Made by a program: the position numbers and the translations under genes | The notes under the pieces: generated by a model | Databases searched by the model: none | Told to the model about the DNA's origin: nothing | The model's input: only the letters and a program-made list of their open reading frames with translations | Source of the DNA: Pseudomonas entomophila | GTDB lineage: Bacteria > Pseudomonadota > Gammaproteobacteria > Pseudomonadales > Pseudomonadaceae | Assembly: GCF_023277925.1 (NCBI RefSeq) | Contig: NZ_CP063832.1 | Coordinates: 4,763,001 to 4,827,000 of the forward strand | Direction of reading: 5' to 3' | DNA length: 64,000 nt | Part shown: positions 9,529-18,072 of the stretch, one piece after another | Numbering within the stretch: position 1 is the first letter of the stretch | How the letters are laid out: each line of letters begins with the position of its first letter

Positions 9529-10827
9529 CTAGCCTCGGCACCATTGCGCGGGATCGCTGGGCCGGCCCTGCTGGCGAATCGCGAAATACAGCCCGGCGCT
9601 GTCTTGGCCGCCGCTGTCGCCGACGGTGGAGATCGCCTCGCCGGCCTTGACGATGTCACCGGCGCTCTTGAGCAGGCTCTGATTGTGGCCGTACAGGCTC
9701 AGGTAACCATTGCCATGGTCGAGGATGACCAGAAGTCCGGCGCCACGCAACCAGTCGGCGAACACCACGCGCCCGCCATGCACGGCGCGCACCTGGGTGC
9801 CCGCGCTGGCGCCGATCATCACGCCGTCCCACTTGGCCCGGGCGTCGCCACCACGGGTATCGCCGAAGCGTGCCAACAGTCGACCATTGACCGGCCACGG
9901 AAGTTTTCCCCGGGCCGCGGAAAATGCCCCGCCATAGCTGGCACCGTCACTGGAAACCACCGGCCCCAGCGTGGTGCGGGCCTTTTTCGGGGCCTCCTCG
10001 GGGGGGTTGTCGCGGGCGGCGGCCAGCGCTTGCTCCTTGCGCCGCTTTTCTTCTTCCTGCTTGGCCAGCAGGGCACGCTGGCGAGCTTCTTCAGCCTCGC
10101 GGGCCTGGCGGGCGAGGGTTTCCTCGATAGTTTTGAGCACCTTGCCCAGGTCTGCCTGGTCCTGCTCGCGGGCCTGGAGCTTCTGGTCGCGTTCCTTCAT
10201 GTCGCTGTTGAGCTTGGCCAGCACCTGCTGGCGCTTGCCGCGCTCGCTTTCGAGGGCCTGGCGGCGGCTGTCGAGGTCGGCGCGCTGCGCCAGCAACTGC
10301 TCCTGCTGGCGGCCGATGTCCTGTTCGACGTTGGCCAGTTGGCGCAGGGTTTCGTTGAAGGTGCGCAACTGCTCGGTGCGCGCCTTGCTCAGGTAGTCGT
10401 AATAAGACAGTGTGCGGGCGAACTTTTCCGGGTTCTGCTGGTTGAGCAGCAGCTTGAGGTATTCCTCGCGGCCGTTGTTCTGGTAGGCGGAACGGGCCTG
10501 GATGGCAATCAGTCGCTGTTGTTCACTGCGCGCGCTCTGGAGTTTTTTTTTCTCGTGATCAAGGCGCTCCAGCTCGCCCTCGGTCTTTTTTAGTTCTTGT
10601 TGCAGTGCCTCCACCTGCTTTTCAAGGTTGCCGATGTCGGTTTCGGTGGCCTTGAGGTCTTTCTGCACGCCGGATTTCTCCTCCTGGAGCTTGCCCAACA
10701 TTTTTTTCAGCTCGGCGATGTCCTGGCGGGTGGCGTCCAGCTGTTGCTGGGTCTGCGCGCGCTCGTCGGCAGCGAAGGCCGGGGCGAGCAGGCATGACAG
10801 GGCTAGTAAGAAGAGGGCGCGGAGCAT
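9529..10827 (-). CDS. envC: EnvC-like murein hydrolase activator
   Basis: Periplasmic activator of septal amidases (AmiA/AmiB type) during cell division. 432 residues from the ATG at 10827, chosen because a signal peptide follows (MLRALFLLALSCLLAPAFA). Residues about 20-260 are Gln/Glu/Lys-rich coiled coil, and a LytM/M23 domain ends the protein. The LytM metal site is degenerate: the HxxxD motif is replaced by KWDG and the final HxH by LYFA, with LYGHN kept. That is characteristic of activators rather than active endopeptidases. Located between gpmI and ctpA as in other pseudomonads. Confidence 0.9.
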   Translation of the reverse strand: MLRALFLLALSCLLAPAFAADERAQTQQQLDATRQDIAELKKMLGKLQEEKSGVQKDLKATETDIGNLEKQVEALQQELKKTEGELERLDHEKKKLQSARSEQQRLIAIQARSAYQNNGREEYLKLLLNQQNPEKFARTLSYYDYLSKARTEQLRTFNETLRQLANVEQDIGRQQEQLLAQRADLDSRRQALESERGKRQQVLAKLNSDMKERDQKLQAREQDQADLGKVLKTIEETLARQAREAEEARQRALLAKQEEEKRRKEQALAAARDNPPEEAPKKARTTLGPVVSSDGASYGGAFSAARGKLPWPVNGRLLARFGDTRGGDARAKWDGVMIGASAGTQVRAVHGGRVVFADWLRGAGLLVILDHGNGYLSLYGHNQSLLKSAGDIVKAGEAISTVGDSGGQDSAGLYFAIRQQGRPSDPAQWCRG

Positions 10828-10887
10828 GAGGTTTGGCGTACCAGGGATGGAGACTGGCCTAGTATGCCCGCGTGGGCCTGCAAAAAA

Positions 10888-10917
10888 AACGCCCCGCGGC
10901 GTGTGCGGCGGGGCGTT
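10888..10917 (-). terminator. Intrinsic terminator after gpmI
   Basis: The stem AACGCCCCGC/GCGGGGCGTT is followed on the minus strand by a run of eight T. It separates gpmI from the downstream envC-ctpA-yibQ genes. Confidence 0.8.
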
Positions 10918-10944
10918 GGTCTGGAACTCGTATGTTTTACCGGT

Positions 10945-11007
10945 CCCGTTCGCCGGCAAGCCGGCGCCTACGAGTCATTTGTAGGGGCAGGCTTGCCGGC
11001 GAACGGG
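10945..11007. repeat. REP inverted pair
   Basis: Two nearly complementary 27-nt arms built on GTTCGCCGGCAAGCCGGC face each other across about 9 bp, just after the gpmI stop and before its terminator. Confidence 0.85.
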
Positions 11008-11013
11008 CTCCGA

Positions 11014-12549
11014 TCAGGCATCGACCAGAATAGAGGTACCGGTCATTTCCGCAGGCTTTTCCAGCCCCAGCAGCTTGAGCATGGTCGGTGCGACATCGGC
11101 CAGCACGCCGCCTTCGCGGACTGTGACACTGCGCTTACCGACATAGATGAACGGCACAGGCTCGGTGGTGTGGGCGGTGTGCGCCTGGCCGGTGCACTCG
11201 TCTTCCATCTGCTCGACGTTGCCGTGGTCGGCGGTGATCAGCGCTTCGCCACCCACCTTGTCCAGGGCCTCGACGATTCGACCGACGCAGCCGTCCAGCG
11301 CTTCTACCGCCTTGACCGCCGCCTCGAACACGCCGGTGTGGCCAACCATGTCGCCGTTGGCGTAGTTGACCACGATCACGTCGTAGCGCTGCTGCTCGAT
11401 GGCCTCGACGATGCGGTCGGTGACCTCGGGGGCGCTCATTTCTGGCTGCAGGTCGTAGGTGGCGACCTTCGGCGACGGGATCAGGATGCGTTCTTCGCCC
11501 TCGAACGGCTCTTCTCGGCCTCCGGAGAAGAAGAAGGTGACGTGGGCGTACTTCTCGGTCTCGGCGATGCGCAGTTGCGTCTTGCCGTGCTTGGCCAGGT
11601 ACTCGCCGAGCACGTTGTTCAGGCTGGCCGGGGCGAACGCCGCCGGGGCCGGGATCTTCGCCGAGTACTGGGTGAGGCCGATGTAGGCGGCCAGTTTCGG
11701 TAGGCGCGCGCGGGGGAACTCGTTGAAGTCCGCCTCGACGAACACGCGCGACAGCTCGCGGGCGCGGTCGGCGCGGAAGTTCATGAAGATCACGGCGTCG
11801 CCGTCTTCGACCTTGACCGCTTCGCCAATGCGCGTGGCCTTGACGAACTCGTCGCTTTCATCGCGCGCATAGGCGGCTTCAAGCCCTGCCACGGCGCTGT
11901 CGGCGGTGTATTCAGCGGCGCTGTCGACGATCAGGTTGTAGGCGGCGCTGACGCGGTCCCAGCGGTTGTCGCGGTCCATGGCGTAGTAGCGGCCGATCAG
12001 GCTGGCGATGCGGCCCTTGCCCAACTTGGCGAAGGTGGCGTCGAGCAGTTCGATCGACGACTGGGCGCTGCGTGGCGGCGTGTCGCGGCCGTCGAGGAAG
12101 GCGTGCAGGTAGATCTTCTCGGCGCCACGCTGGGCGGCCAGCTCGGCCATGGCGACCAGGTGGTCCTGGTGGCTGTGCACGCCGCCGTCGGAGAGCAGGC
12201 CGAGGATGTGCACGGCCTTGCCAGCGGTGACCGCCTTGTCCACCGCGCCAGTGAGCACGGGGTTTTCGAAGAATTCGCCGTCACGGATGGCCTTGGTCAC
12301 CCGGGTGAAGTCCTGATACACCACGCGGCCGGCGCCGAGGTTCATGTGACCGACTTCGGAGTTGCCCATCTGCCCGTCGGGCAGGCCCACGTCCATGCCG
12401 GAACCGGAGATCAAACCGTGCGGCTGGGTGGCGCGCAGGCGGTCGTAGACCGGTGTGTTGGCGGCGAAGATGGCGTTGTATTCGGGGCTTTCGCTGTGAC
12501 CGAAGCCATCCAGGATGATCAGGACCAGGGGTTTAGGCGTACTCGTCAT
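11014..12549 (-). CDS. gpmI: 2,3-bisphosphoglycerate-independent phosphoglycerate mutase
   Basis: Mn2+-dependent glycolytic/gluconeogenic enzyme interconverting 3- and 2-phosphoglycerate in the cytosol. 511 residues. Asp14 ([10 protein letters not shown]) and the phospho-acceptor Ser64 ([11 protein letters not shown]) are in place. Metal ligands appear in the C-terminal alkaline-phosphatase-like part ([22 protein letters not shown]). ATG at 12549 is taken as the start; a TTG codon just before it is less likely. The gene is followed by a REP pair and a terminator, and the divergent yibN-grxC-secB set lies upstream. Confidence 0.97.
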   Translation of the reverse strand: MTSTPKPLVLIILDGFGHSESPEYNAIFAANTPVYDRLRATQPHGLISGSGMDVGLPDGQMGNSEVGHMNLGAGRVVYQDFTRVTKAIRDGEFFENPVLTGAVDKAVTAGKAVHILGLLSDGGVHSHQDHLVAMAELAAQRGAEKIYLHAFLDGRDTPPRSAQSSIELLDATFAKLGKGRIASLIGRYYAMDRDNRWDRVSAAYNLIVDSAAEYTADSAVAGLEAAYARDESDEFVKATRIGEAVKVEDGDAVIFMNFRADRARELSRVFVEADFNEFPRARLPKLAAYIGLTQYSAKIPAPAAFAPASLNNVLGEYLAKHGKTQLRIAETEKYAHVTFFFSGGREEPFEGEERILIPSPKVATYDLQPEMSAPEVTDRIVEAIEQQRYDVIVVNYANGDMVGHTGVFEAAVKAVEALDGCVGRIVEALDKVGGEALITADHGNVEQMEDECTGQAHTAHTTEPVPFIYVGKRSVTVREGGVLADVAPTMLKLLGLEKPAEMTGTSILVDA

Positions 12550-12694
12550 CAATCAAACTCACGGTTGTTCAAAGATGATAAAGACACGCATTTTAGGGCA
12601 AATCCGCCAGTGGCGGCGAATATTCCTCCCCTTGCCCGACCAGCGCGGTCGGATATGGAGCGTGAAGGTGGTTTTCCGGCCGGCCCGGTGGGCT

Positions 12695-12722
12695 TTGGTG
12701 GTCATGGGGGGCTGTGTATACT
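12695..12722 (+). promoter_or_regulatory. Predicted sigma-70 promoter of yibN-grxC-secB
   Basis: TTGGTG (12695-12700) and TATACT (12717-12722) are 16 bp apart, giving a start point about 25 bp before the yibN ATG. Confidence 0.6.
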
Positions 12723-12755
12723 GGCCGCCATTTTCAATCGCCTGGAACACCCCTG

Positions 12756-13169
12756 ATGGTTGCTCACCTGATTCAATTCGCGACAGATCACTTCATCCTG
12801 GTGGCGATCTTCGTCGTCCTGCTGATCCTGCTGTTGATCAACGAAGTCCGCCGCGGCGGCCAGAGCCTGAGCAACGGCCAGCTGACCGCCCTGGTCAATG
12901 CTGAAAAGGCCGTGGTGATCGATATCCGCCCATCGAAGGAGTACTCGGCCGGGCATATCGTCGGTGCGCTGAACATTCCGCAGGACAAAGTCGCCGGCCG
13001 CATGACCGAGCTGGAAAAACACAAAGACAAGACCCTGATCGTCGTCGACGCGATGGGCCAGCAGTCCGGCACCCTTTGCCGCGAGCTGCTCAAGGCTGGT
13101 TTCACCGCCGCCAAGCTCAGCGGTGGCGTTTCCAGCTGGAAAGCCGATAACCTGCCCCTGGTGAAGTGA
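12756..13169 (+). CDS. yibN: Membrane-anchored rhodanese-like protein YibN
   Basis: 137 residues with one N-terminal membrane segment (DHFILVAIFVVLLILLLINEV, here residues about 10-30) followed by a rhodanese fold (VVIDIRPSKEYSAGHIVGALNIP). The expected active-site loop Cys is absent: the position reads VVDAMGQQSG, so sulfurtransferase activity is unlikely. The ATG at 12756 is favoured over an upstream start because the promoter -10 element lies just before it. The order yibN-grxC-secB is conserved in enterobacteria and pseudomonads. Its role is not well established. Confidence 0.88.
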   Translation: MVAHLIQFATDHFILVAIFVVLLILLLINEVRRGGQSLSNGQLTALVNAEKAVVIDIRPSKEYSAGHIVGALNIPQDKVAGRMTELEKHKDKTLIVVDAMGQQSGTLCRELLKAGFTAAKLSGGVSSWKADNLPLVK

Positions 13170-13170
13170 T

Positions 13171-13425
13171 ATGAAGCCCGTCATCGTTTATTCCAGCGAC
13201 TACTGCCCCTACTGCATGCGCGCCAAGTACCTGCTCGAGAGCAAGGGCGTGGCGTTCGAGGAGATCAAGGTCGACGGCAAACCCCAGGTTCGCGCCGAGA
13301 TGAGCCAGAAGGCCGGCCGCACCTCGGTGCCACAGATCTGGATCGGCAGCACGCACGTCGGTGGATGCGATGACCTCTATGCCCTGGAGCGCGCGGGCAA
13401 GCTCGACGCGCTGCTGGCGGCCTGA
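13171..13425 (+). CDS. grxC: Glutaredoxin 3
   Basis: Small cytosolic thiol-disulfide oxidoreductase using glutathione, 84 residues, normal for GrxC. The dithiol active site CPYC is at residues 12-15 (SSDYCPYCMRAK), with the cis-Pro stretch TSVPQIWIG and the GSH-binding GGCDDL after it. It starts 1 bp after the yibN stop and precedes secB by 39 bp. Confidence 0.97.
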   Translation: MKPVIVYSSDYCPYCMRAKYLLESKGVAFEEIKVDGKPQVRAEMSQKAGRTSVPQIWIGSTHVGGCDDLYALERAGKLDALLAA

Positions 13426-13464
13426 TTCGCACTGCATTCAAGAACATTAGGAAAAGGATCTGCC

Positions 13465-13947
13465 ATGACCGAGCAACAGACCAATGGCGCCACTGACGCC
13501 AACGCCCCACAATTCTCCCTGCAACGCATCTACGTGCGCGATCTGTCGTTCGAGGCCCCGAAAAGCCCGCAGATCTTCCGCCAGCAGTGGGAACCCAGCG
13601 TCTCGCTGGACCTGAACACCCGCCAGAAAGCCCTGGAAGGCGACTTCCACGAAGTGGTGCTGACGCTTTCGGTGACCGTCAAGAACGGTGACGAAGTGGC
13701 CTTCATTGCCGAAGTGCAGCAGGCAGGCATCTTCCTGATCGCCAACCTCGACGCTGCTTCCATGAGTCACACCCTCGGTGCGTTCTGCCCGAACATCCTG
13801 TTCCCGTACGCCCGTGAAACCCTCGACAGCCTGGTGACCCGCGGTTCGTTCCCGGCCCTGATGCTGTCGCCGGTCAACTTCGACGCCCTGTACGCGCAAG
13901 AGATGCAGCGCATGCAGGAAGCGGGTGAAGTGCCGACTGTGCAGTAA
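13465..13947 (+). CDS. secB: Protein-export chaperone SecB
   Basis: Cytosolic tetrameric chaperone that holds precursor proteins unfolded and delivers them to SecA. 160 residues, usual length. Recognisable stretches are [20 protein letters not shown] near the N-terminus, [11 protein letters not shown] in the middle, and [20 protein letters not shown] followed by [15 protein letters not shown]. It has its own GGAAAAGGA-like ribosome site. An intrinsic terminator follows. Confidence 0.97.
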
Positions 13948-13961
13948 GGCCGCAAGCCATG

Positions 13962-13987
13962 AAAAAGCGCCTCAAGGGGCGCTTTTT
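13962..13987 (+). terminator. Intrinsic terminator after secB
   Basis: An AAAAAGCGCC/GGCGCTTTTT stem ends in a T run, 15 bp past the secB stop; the A-rich side lets it also serve the leftward trmL. Confidence 0.8.
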
Positions 13988-14004
13988 TCTTGCCTGTCGG
14001 GACT

Positions 14005-14025
14005 GTTCGCCGGCAAGCCGGCGAT
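14005..14025. repeat. Single REP unit
   Basis: GTTCGCCGGCAAGCCGGCGA, one palindromic REP core between the secB terminator and the trmL stop. Confidence 0.7.
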
Positions 14026-14030
14026 CCCGC

Positions 14031-14492
14031 TCAACTCCCGGCAAAGCCCTGCTGGCGCCACGCCTCGTAGACCGTCACCGCCACGGTATTGGACAGGTTC
14101 AGGCTGCGGCAGCCCGGCCGCATCGGCAGGCGCAGGCGCTGCTCCGCCGGCAGGCTGTCCAGCACCTCGGCTGGCAGGCCGCGGCTCTCGGGGCCGAACA
14201 GGAAGGCATCACCGGGTTGGTAGGCGACCTCGTGGAACGGGTGCGAGCCCTTGGTGGTAAAGGCAAACAGCCGCGGATTGCCCAGGCTTTCCAGGCATCC
14301 GGCCAGGCTCTCGTGGCGCTTCAGCGTGGCATACTCATGGTAATCCAGCCCCGCCCGGCGCAGGCGCTTGTCGTCCAGTTCGAAGCTGATGGGCTCGATC
14401 AGGTGCAGGGCGCAGCCGCTGTTGGCGCAGAGGCGGATGATGTTGCCGGTGTTCGGCGGAATTTCTGGTTGAAAAAGGATGACGTGAAACAT
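14031..14492 (-). CDS. trmL: tRNA (cytidine(34)-2'-O)-methyltransferase TrmL
   Basis: SPOUT-family enzyme that 2'-O-methylates the wobble base of certain leucine tRNAs. 153 residues. The start MFHVILFQPEIPPNTGNIIR is diagnostic. SAM-binding SPOUT knot motifs follow: FLFGPESRGLP near residue 98 and LPMRPGCRSLNLSNTVAV near residue 120. GGAG lies 8 nt before the ATG at 14492. That ATG overlaps the ATG of the divergent gene at 14491 by two bases (CATG), so the 5' ends of the two mRNAs must be complementary over some length. Confidence 0.95.
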   Translation of the reverse strand: MFHVILFQPEIPPNTGNIIRLCANSGCALHLIEPISFELDDKRLRRAGLDYHEYATLKRHESLAGCLESLGNPRLFAFTTKGSHPFHEVAYQPGDAFLFGPESRGLPAEVLDSLPAEQRLRLPMRPGCRSLNLSNTVAVTVYEAWRQQGFAGS

Positions 14493-14928
14493 GCACGGCT
14501 CCAGGCGTGAAGATGACGAGCATTCTACCCTCGAACCGGATCTGCGTTCGAAGGCGTTCCCACGGGTGATCCTGTCCCTGGCCATCGTCGGGCTGATGGT
14601 TGGGCTGATGATCGGCCGCCTGACCACGCCCGAGGAACGGGTGCTGGAGCAGGTGACGGTGGTGCAGGATGGCCTCGACCTGTGGTTCAACGAGGAGCCC
14701 AAGCTGCACGGCGAGAATGTCGAAGGCACCGTGGCGGTGGTGTTCGAGGCCCAGGGCAAGGCCCAGCGTGGCCAGTTGACGATGCAGGGCAAGCCGGTGG
14801 GCTGGCGCCTGCAGAAAAGCGAAGAAGGGCTGGTGCTGAGCGTGGTGGCCGCCCGTCCCCTGCACGGTGAGTGGACCGGTGCAGAGGACGATGGGCGTTG
14901 GCGGGTGCAGGTGAGGCTGCACGAATAA
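14491..14928 (+). CDS. Single-pass membrane protein of unknown function
   Basis: 145 residues: a charged N-terminus (MHGSRREDDEHSTLEPD), one hydrophobic segment around residues 25-42 (FPRVILSLAIVGLMVGLMIG), then a soluble domain of about 100 residues rich in beta-prone stretches (GTVAVVFEAQGKAQRGQLTM, VRLHE end). An in-frame TGA directly upstream fixes the ATG at 14491 as the earliest start. I do not recognise the family. The topology suggests an inner-membrane anchor with a periplasmic domain. The codon pattern matches neighbours. Confidence 0.75.
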   Translation: MHGSRREDDEHSTLEPDLRSKAFPRVILSLAIVGLMVGLMIGRLTTPEERVLEQVTVVQDGLDLWFNEEPKLHGENVEGTVAVVFEAQGKAQRGQLTMQGKPVGWRLQKSEEGLVLSVVAARPLHGEWTGAEDDGRWRVQVRLHE

Positions 14929-15033
14929 AAGAGGGGATGTCCCGGCCTGCCTGTACCAGGGTCCCCGAAACTTGCGGGATGGCGAAGTAAAGAGGGGGTA
15001 TCCCGGCCTGCCTGTACCGAGGCCCCCGAAACT
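14928..15033. repeat. Two 45-bp direct repeats, period 61 bp
   Basis: Copies at 14928-14972 and 14989-15033 share AAAGAGGGG...CCCGGCCTGCCTGTACC...CCCCGAAACT with about five differences. The first starts in the stop region of the preceding gene. The wider gap 14929-15300 holds only this repeat, 160 bp without an evident feature, and a REP pair. Confidence 0.75.
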
Positions 15034-15196
15034 GGAGATACGGTATCCATTGCAGGGGGCGTGCCAGGTTTTCGTTGCCCGGAAATGCTGGCGTTGAGGG
15101 CTGTCTAGCCAGGTTTTGATGGGGTTTGTGCCTGCACACGGTGCAAGCGGCACAGGATCGGTGCATGGGCCTGGAAACGACTGGGGCCGCCTTGCG

Positions 15197-15264
15197 GCCC
15201 TTCGCCGACAAGGCTGGCTCCTACACGCGCGATCCCTGTAGGAGCCGGCTTGCCGGCGAAGGGC
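15197..15264. repeat. REP inverted pair
   Basis: Two facing REP units (TTCGCC..GGCTCCTACA and its complement) lie just after the ntrC stop; the left arm has several changes. Confidence 0.8.
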
Positions 15265-15300
15265 TGCGCAGCAGCCCCGGGATGGATGCTTCGGCTCGGC

Positions 15301-16737
15301 TTAGTGATCCTCGCCCTCGTCATCATCCCCGCCATCGACCTTCATCCCCAACTCCTTGATCTTGCGCGTCAGGGTGTTACGCCCCCAGCCCAGCAGCACC
15401 GCCGCGTCACGGCGGCGCCCAGCGGTATGCTTGAGCGCGGTCTCGATCATGATCCGCTCAAAGTTGGGCACGGCGCTGTCCAGCAGGCTCGACTGGCCGC
15501 GGGCCAGAGCCTGGTCGGCCCACTGACGCAAGGCCTGCTCCCAGTTGGTCACCGGCGCGGCGTCCTGAGGCAGGTTGAGCAGTTCCGGCGGCAGGTCGCC
15601 GACCAGGACTTCGCGGCTGGACGCCATCACGGTGATCCAGCGGCAGGTGTTCTCCAGCTGGCGCACGTTGCCCGGCCATGGCAGGTTGCGGATGAATTCC
15701 TCGGTTTCCGGCTTGAGCAGCTTAGGCTCGACCGCCAGCTCCTGGGCGGCGCGGCCGAGGAAGTGGCGGGCCAGGGCCGGGATGTCTTCGCGCCGGTCAG
15801 CCAGGCGCGGGATATGGATGCGGATCACGTTGAGGCGGTGGAACAGGTCTTCCCGGAATTTGCCGGCCTGCACCAGCGACTCAAGGTTCTGGTGGGTGGC
15901 GGCGATGATGCGCACGTCCACCTTCACCGGCACATGGCCGCCGACCCGGTAGAACTCGCCATCGGCCAGCACCCGCAGCAGGCGGGTCTGGGTGTCGGCG
16001 GGCATGTCGCCGATTTCGTCGAGGAACAACGTGCCGCCGTCGGCCTGCTCGAAACGGCCACGGCGCAGGTTGGCGGCGCCAGTGAAGGCGCCTTTCTCGT
16101 GGCCGAACAACTCGGACTCCATCAGGTCCTTGGGGATGGCCGCCATGTTCAGGGCGATGAACGGCGCTGCCGCGCGCGGGCTGTGGCGGTGCAGGGCGTG
16201 GGCCACCAGTTCTTTGCCGGTGCCGGACTCGCCATTGATCAGCACGGTGATGTTGGAGTGGCTGAGGCGGCCGATGGCGCGGAACACCTCCTGCATTGCC
16301 GGTGCCTCGCCGATGATCTCGGGGGTGCGGGCCAGCGCTTGCGGCACGTCCAGCGCCTGCTGTTCCTGGGCATGCTGGTTGGCGCGCTTGACCAGCGACA
16401 CCGCCTCGTCGACGTCGAACGGCTTGGGCAGGTACTCGAAGGCGCCGCCCTGGTACGACGCCACGGCGCTGTCCAGGTCGGAGTGGGCGGTCATGATGAT
16501 CACCGGCAGGCGCGGATGCTGCTCGCGGATCTGCGCCAGCAGGTCGAGGCCGCTGGCCCCCGGCATGCGGATGTCGGAAATGATCACATCCGGTTGCTGA
16601 CGGGCCAGGCGGCCCATGACACCGTCGGCGCTGTCGAAGCTCTGGGTGGTCATCCCCTCCTGCTGCAGGGCCTTCTCCAGGACCCAGCGGATGGAGCGAT
16701 CATCATCGACGATCCAGACGGTTTCACTTCGGCTCAT
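15301..16737 (-). CDS. ntrC: Nitrogen regulator NtrC, sigma-54 activator
   Basis: Response regulator that, when phosphorylated by NtrB, activates sigma-54 promoters of nitrogen assimilation genes. 478 residues. The receiver domain (1-120) has the acidic pocket WIVDDDRS and phospho-acceptor Asp55 (VIISDIRMPG). The AAA+ domain (about 140-380) has Walker A GESGTGKE, the sigma-54 contact loop GAFTGA and Walker B GGTLFLDEIGDMP. A Fis-type HTH ends the protein (RRRDAAVLLGWGRNTLTRKIKELGM). It overlaps ntrB by 4 bp (ATGA), implying translational coupling. Confidence 0.97.
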   Translation of the reverse strand: MSRSETVWIVDDDRSIRWVLEKALQQEGMTTQSFDSADGVMGRLARQQPDVIISDIRMPGASGLDLLAQIREQHPRLPVIIMTAHSDLDSAVASYQGGAFEYLPKPFDVDEAVSLVKRANQHAQEQQALDVPQALARTPEIIGEAPAMQEVFRAIGRLSHSNITVLINGESGTGKELVAHALHRHSPRAAAPFIALNMAAIPKDLMESELFGHEKGAFTGAANLRRGRFEQADGGTLFLDEIGDMPADTQTRLLRVLADGEFYRVGGHVPVKVDVRIIAATHQNLESLVQAGKFREDLFHRLNVIRIHIPRLADRREDIPALARHFLGRAAQELAVEPKLLKPETEEFIRNLPWPGNVRQLENTCRWITVMASSREVLVGDLPPELLNLPQDAAPVTNWEQALRQWADQALARGQSSLLDSAVPNFERIMIETALKHTAGRRRDAAVLLGWGRNTLTRKIKELGMKVDGGDDDEGEDH

Positions 16738-17819
16738 GGGGCGGTGGCTCCTTGTTCCAGGGGCAGGTAGATCGAGAACGCGGTATGGCCGGGGTGGCTT
16801 TCACACTCGATCAGGCCCTGGTGCTGGCTGATGATGTTCTGGGTTATGGCCAGGCCCAGCCCGGTACCGTCCGGGCGGCCGCTGACCATGGGGTAGAAGA
16901 GGGTGTCCTGCAGCTCCGGGGGGATGCCCGGGCCGTTGTCGACGATCTCGACCCGGGCCACGAGGCGGTGGCGCACATGGCCGATGGTGAACTGGCGCAC
17001 CGCGCGGCTGCGCAGGGCGATGCGCCCCAGGCGCAGCTCGTTCTGGCCGCCGATGGCCTGCATGGCGTTGCGCACGATGTTGAGCACGGCCTGGATCATT
17101 TGCTCGCGGTCGATCAACACGTCCGGCAGGCTCGGGTCGTAGTCGCGCACCAATGTGATGCAGCCCTGGCTTTCGGCCTCGACCAGGCTGCACACGCGCT
17201 CGAGCACTTCGTGGATGTTGGTCATGGCCAGCGACGGCAGTTTGTTGGAGCCGAGCATGCGGTCGACCAGGTTACGCAGACGGTCGGCTTCTTCGATGAT
17301 CACGTTGGTGTAGTCGCGCAGGCCGTCCTCGGGAAGCTCCCGGGCCAGCAACTGCGCCGCGCCACGTATTCCGCCCAGCGGGTTCTTGATCTCGTGGGCC
17401 AGGCCGCGCACCAGCATCTTGGTGGTTTCCTGCTTGCTCAGCTGGGCTTCTTCCTTGGTGATGCGCAGCAGACGATCACGTGGGTGCACTTCGAGCAGCA
17501 GCAGGGTCTGGCCCTGGTGCAGGATCGGGGTGACGGCGTAGTCGACAGTGATGGTCTGGCCGGTCAGCGAAGTGAGCTGGGCTTCGCGCTTGGTGAACGG
17601 ATGCGCCTGCTCGACCGCCTGGCGTAGCGAGTTGAGCGCCTCGGTCGACTCGGTGAACAGCTCGCTGATGAACTGCCCGTGGCTGCGCTGGCCGCTGACG
17701 GCCAGAAGCATTTCCGCGGCCGGGTTCATGTACTCAAGGCGCAGCTCGGCGTTGAGCAGGAGCGTGGCCGTGGTCAGATTGTCCAGGAGCAGACGGTGCT
17801 GTGCATCGCTGATGGTCAT
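16734..17819 (-). CDS. ntrB: Nitrogen-sensing histidine kinase NtrB
   Basis: Cytosolic kinase/phosphatase of NtrC, controlled by PII. 361 residues from the ATG at 17819 (MTISDAQHRLLLDNLTTA), chosen because this N-terminus matches NtrB and upstream codons look non-coding. A PAS domain covers about residues 5-115. The H-box GLAHEIKNPLGG is near residue 140. The N, G1 and G2 boxes are NIVRNAMQA, EIVDNGPGIP and DGTGLGLAITQ. A sigma-54-type promoter about 85 bp upstream and NtrC-type sites at 18008-18064 suggest that ntrBC can be transcribed independently of glnA. Confidence 0.96.
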   Translation of the reverse strand: MTISDAQHRLLLDNLTTATLLLNAELRLEYMNPAAEMLLAVSGQRSHGQFISELFTESTEALNSLRQAVEQAHPFTKREAQLTSLTGQTITVDYAVTPILHQGQTLLLLEVHPRDRLLRITKEEAQLSKQETTKMLVRGLAHEIKNPLGGIRGAAQLLARELPEDGLRDYTNVIIEEADRLRNLVDRMLGSNKLPSLAMTNIHEVLERVCSLVEAESQGCITLVRDYDPSLPDVLIDREQMIQAVLNIVRNAMQAIGGQNELRLGRIALRSRAVRQFTIGHVRHRLVARVEIVDNGPGIPPELQDTLFYPMVSGRPDGTGLGLAITQNIISQHQGLIECESHPGHTAFSIYLPLEQGATAP

Positions 17820-17904
17820 AAGGCGTCGTTGACCTCTTTTGGCACATTGGCGCCCCGAGGCAGGCCAGGGGCGCGCACGGATAACGTGCTGGATGCTGTG
17901 AAAA

Positions 17905-17920
17905 TGCAAGAACCAAACCA
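17905..17920 (-). promoter_or_regulatory. Candidate sigma-54 promoter of ntrBC
   Basis: TGGTTTGGTTCTTGCA on the minus strand has GG and GC separated by exactly 10 nt and TTGCA at the -12 position; the -24 half is TGGTTT rather than TGGCAC. It lies 86 bp before the ntrB ATG. Confidence 0.5.
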
Positions 17921-18007
17921 AGGCTCCGAAAAGAAGCGGAATATCCGGATTAAGCCCTGGCTATGCGCAAATACAGGCCAGAAAACCCTGGTTTATCGAT
18001 TCTTGTG

Positions 18008-18064
18008 ACCCATATTGGGGTGCATGATGGGGCGTTCAATCTGGTTGTGCACCAATATGGAGCA
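18008..18064. promoter_or_regulatory. NtrC-type binding sites upstream of ntrBC
   Basis: TGCACCAATATGGAGCA at 18048-18064 matches TGCACC-N5-GGTGCA except one base. A second site at 18008-18024 keeps only the right half (GGTGCA). They sit about 90-160 bp upstream of the sigma-54-type element and just beyond the aroQ stop. Confidence 0.6.
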
Positions 18065-18072
18065 TAGGGCGG

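Noticed and set aside
14928..15033. CRISPR array
   Set aside because: Only two 45-bp copies with a 16-bp gap, no further repeats and no cas genes in the window.
14493..15050. N-terminal extension of trmL through the direct repeats
   Set aside because: The extension translates intergenic repeat sequence; the family start MFHVILFQPE has a ribosome site at 14492.
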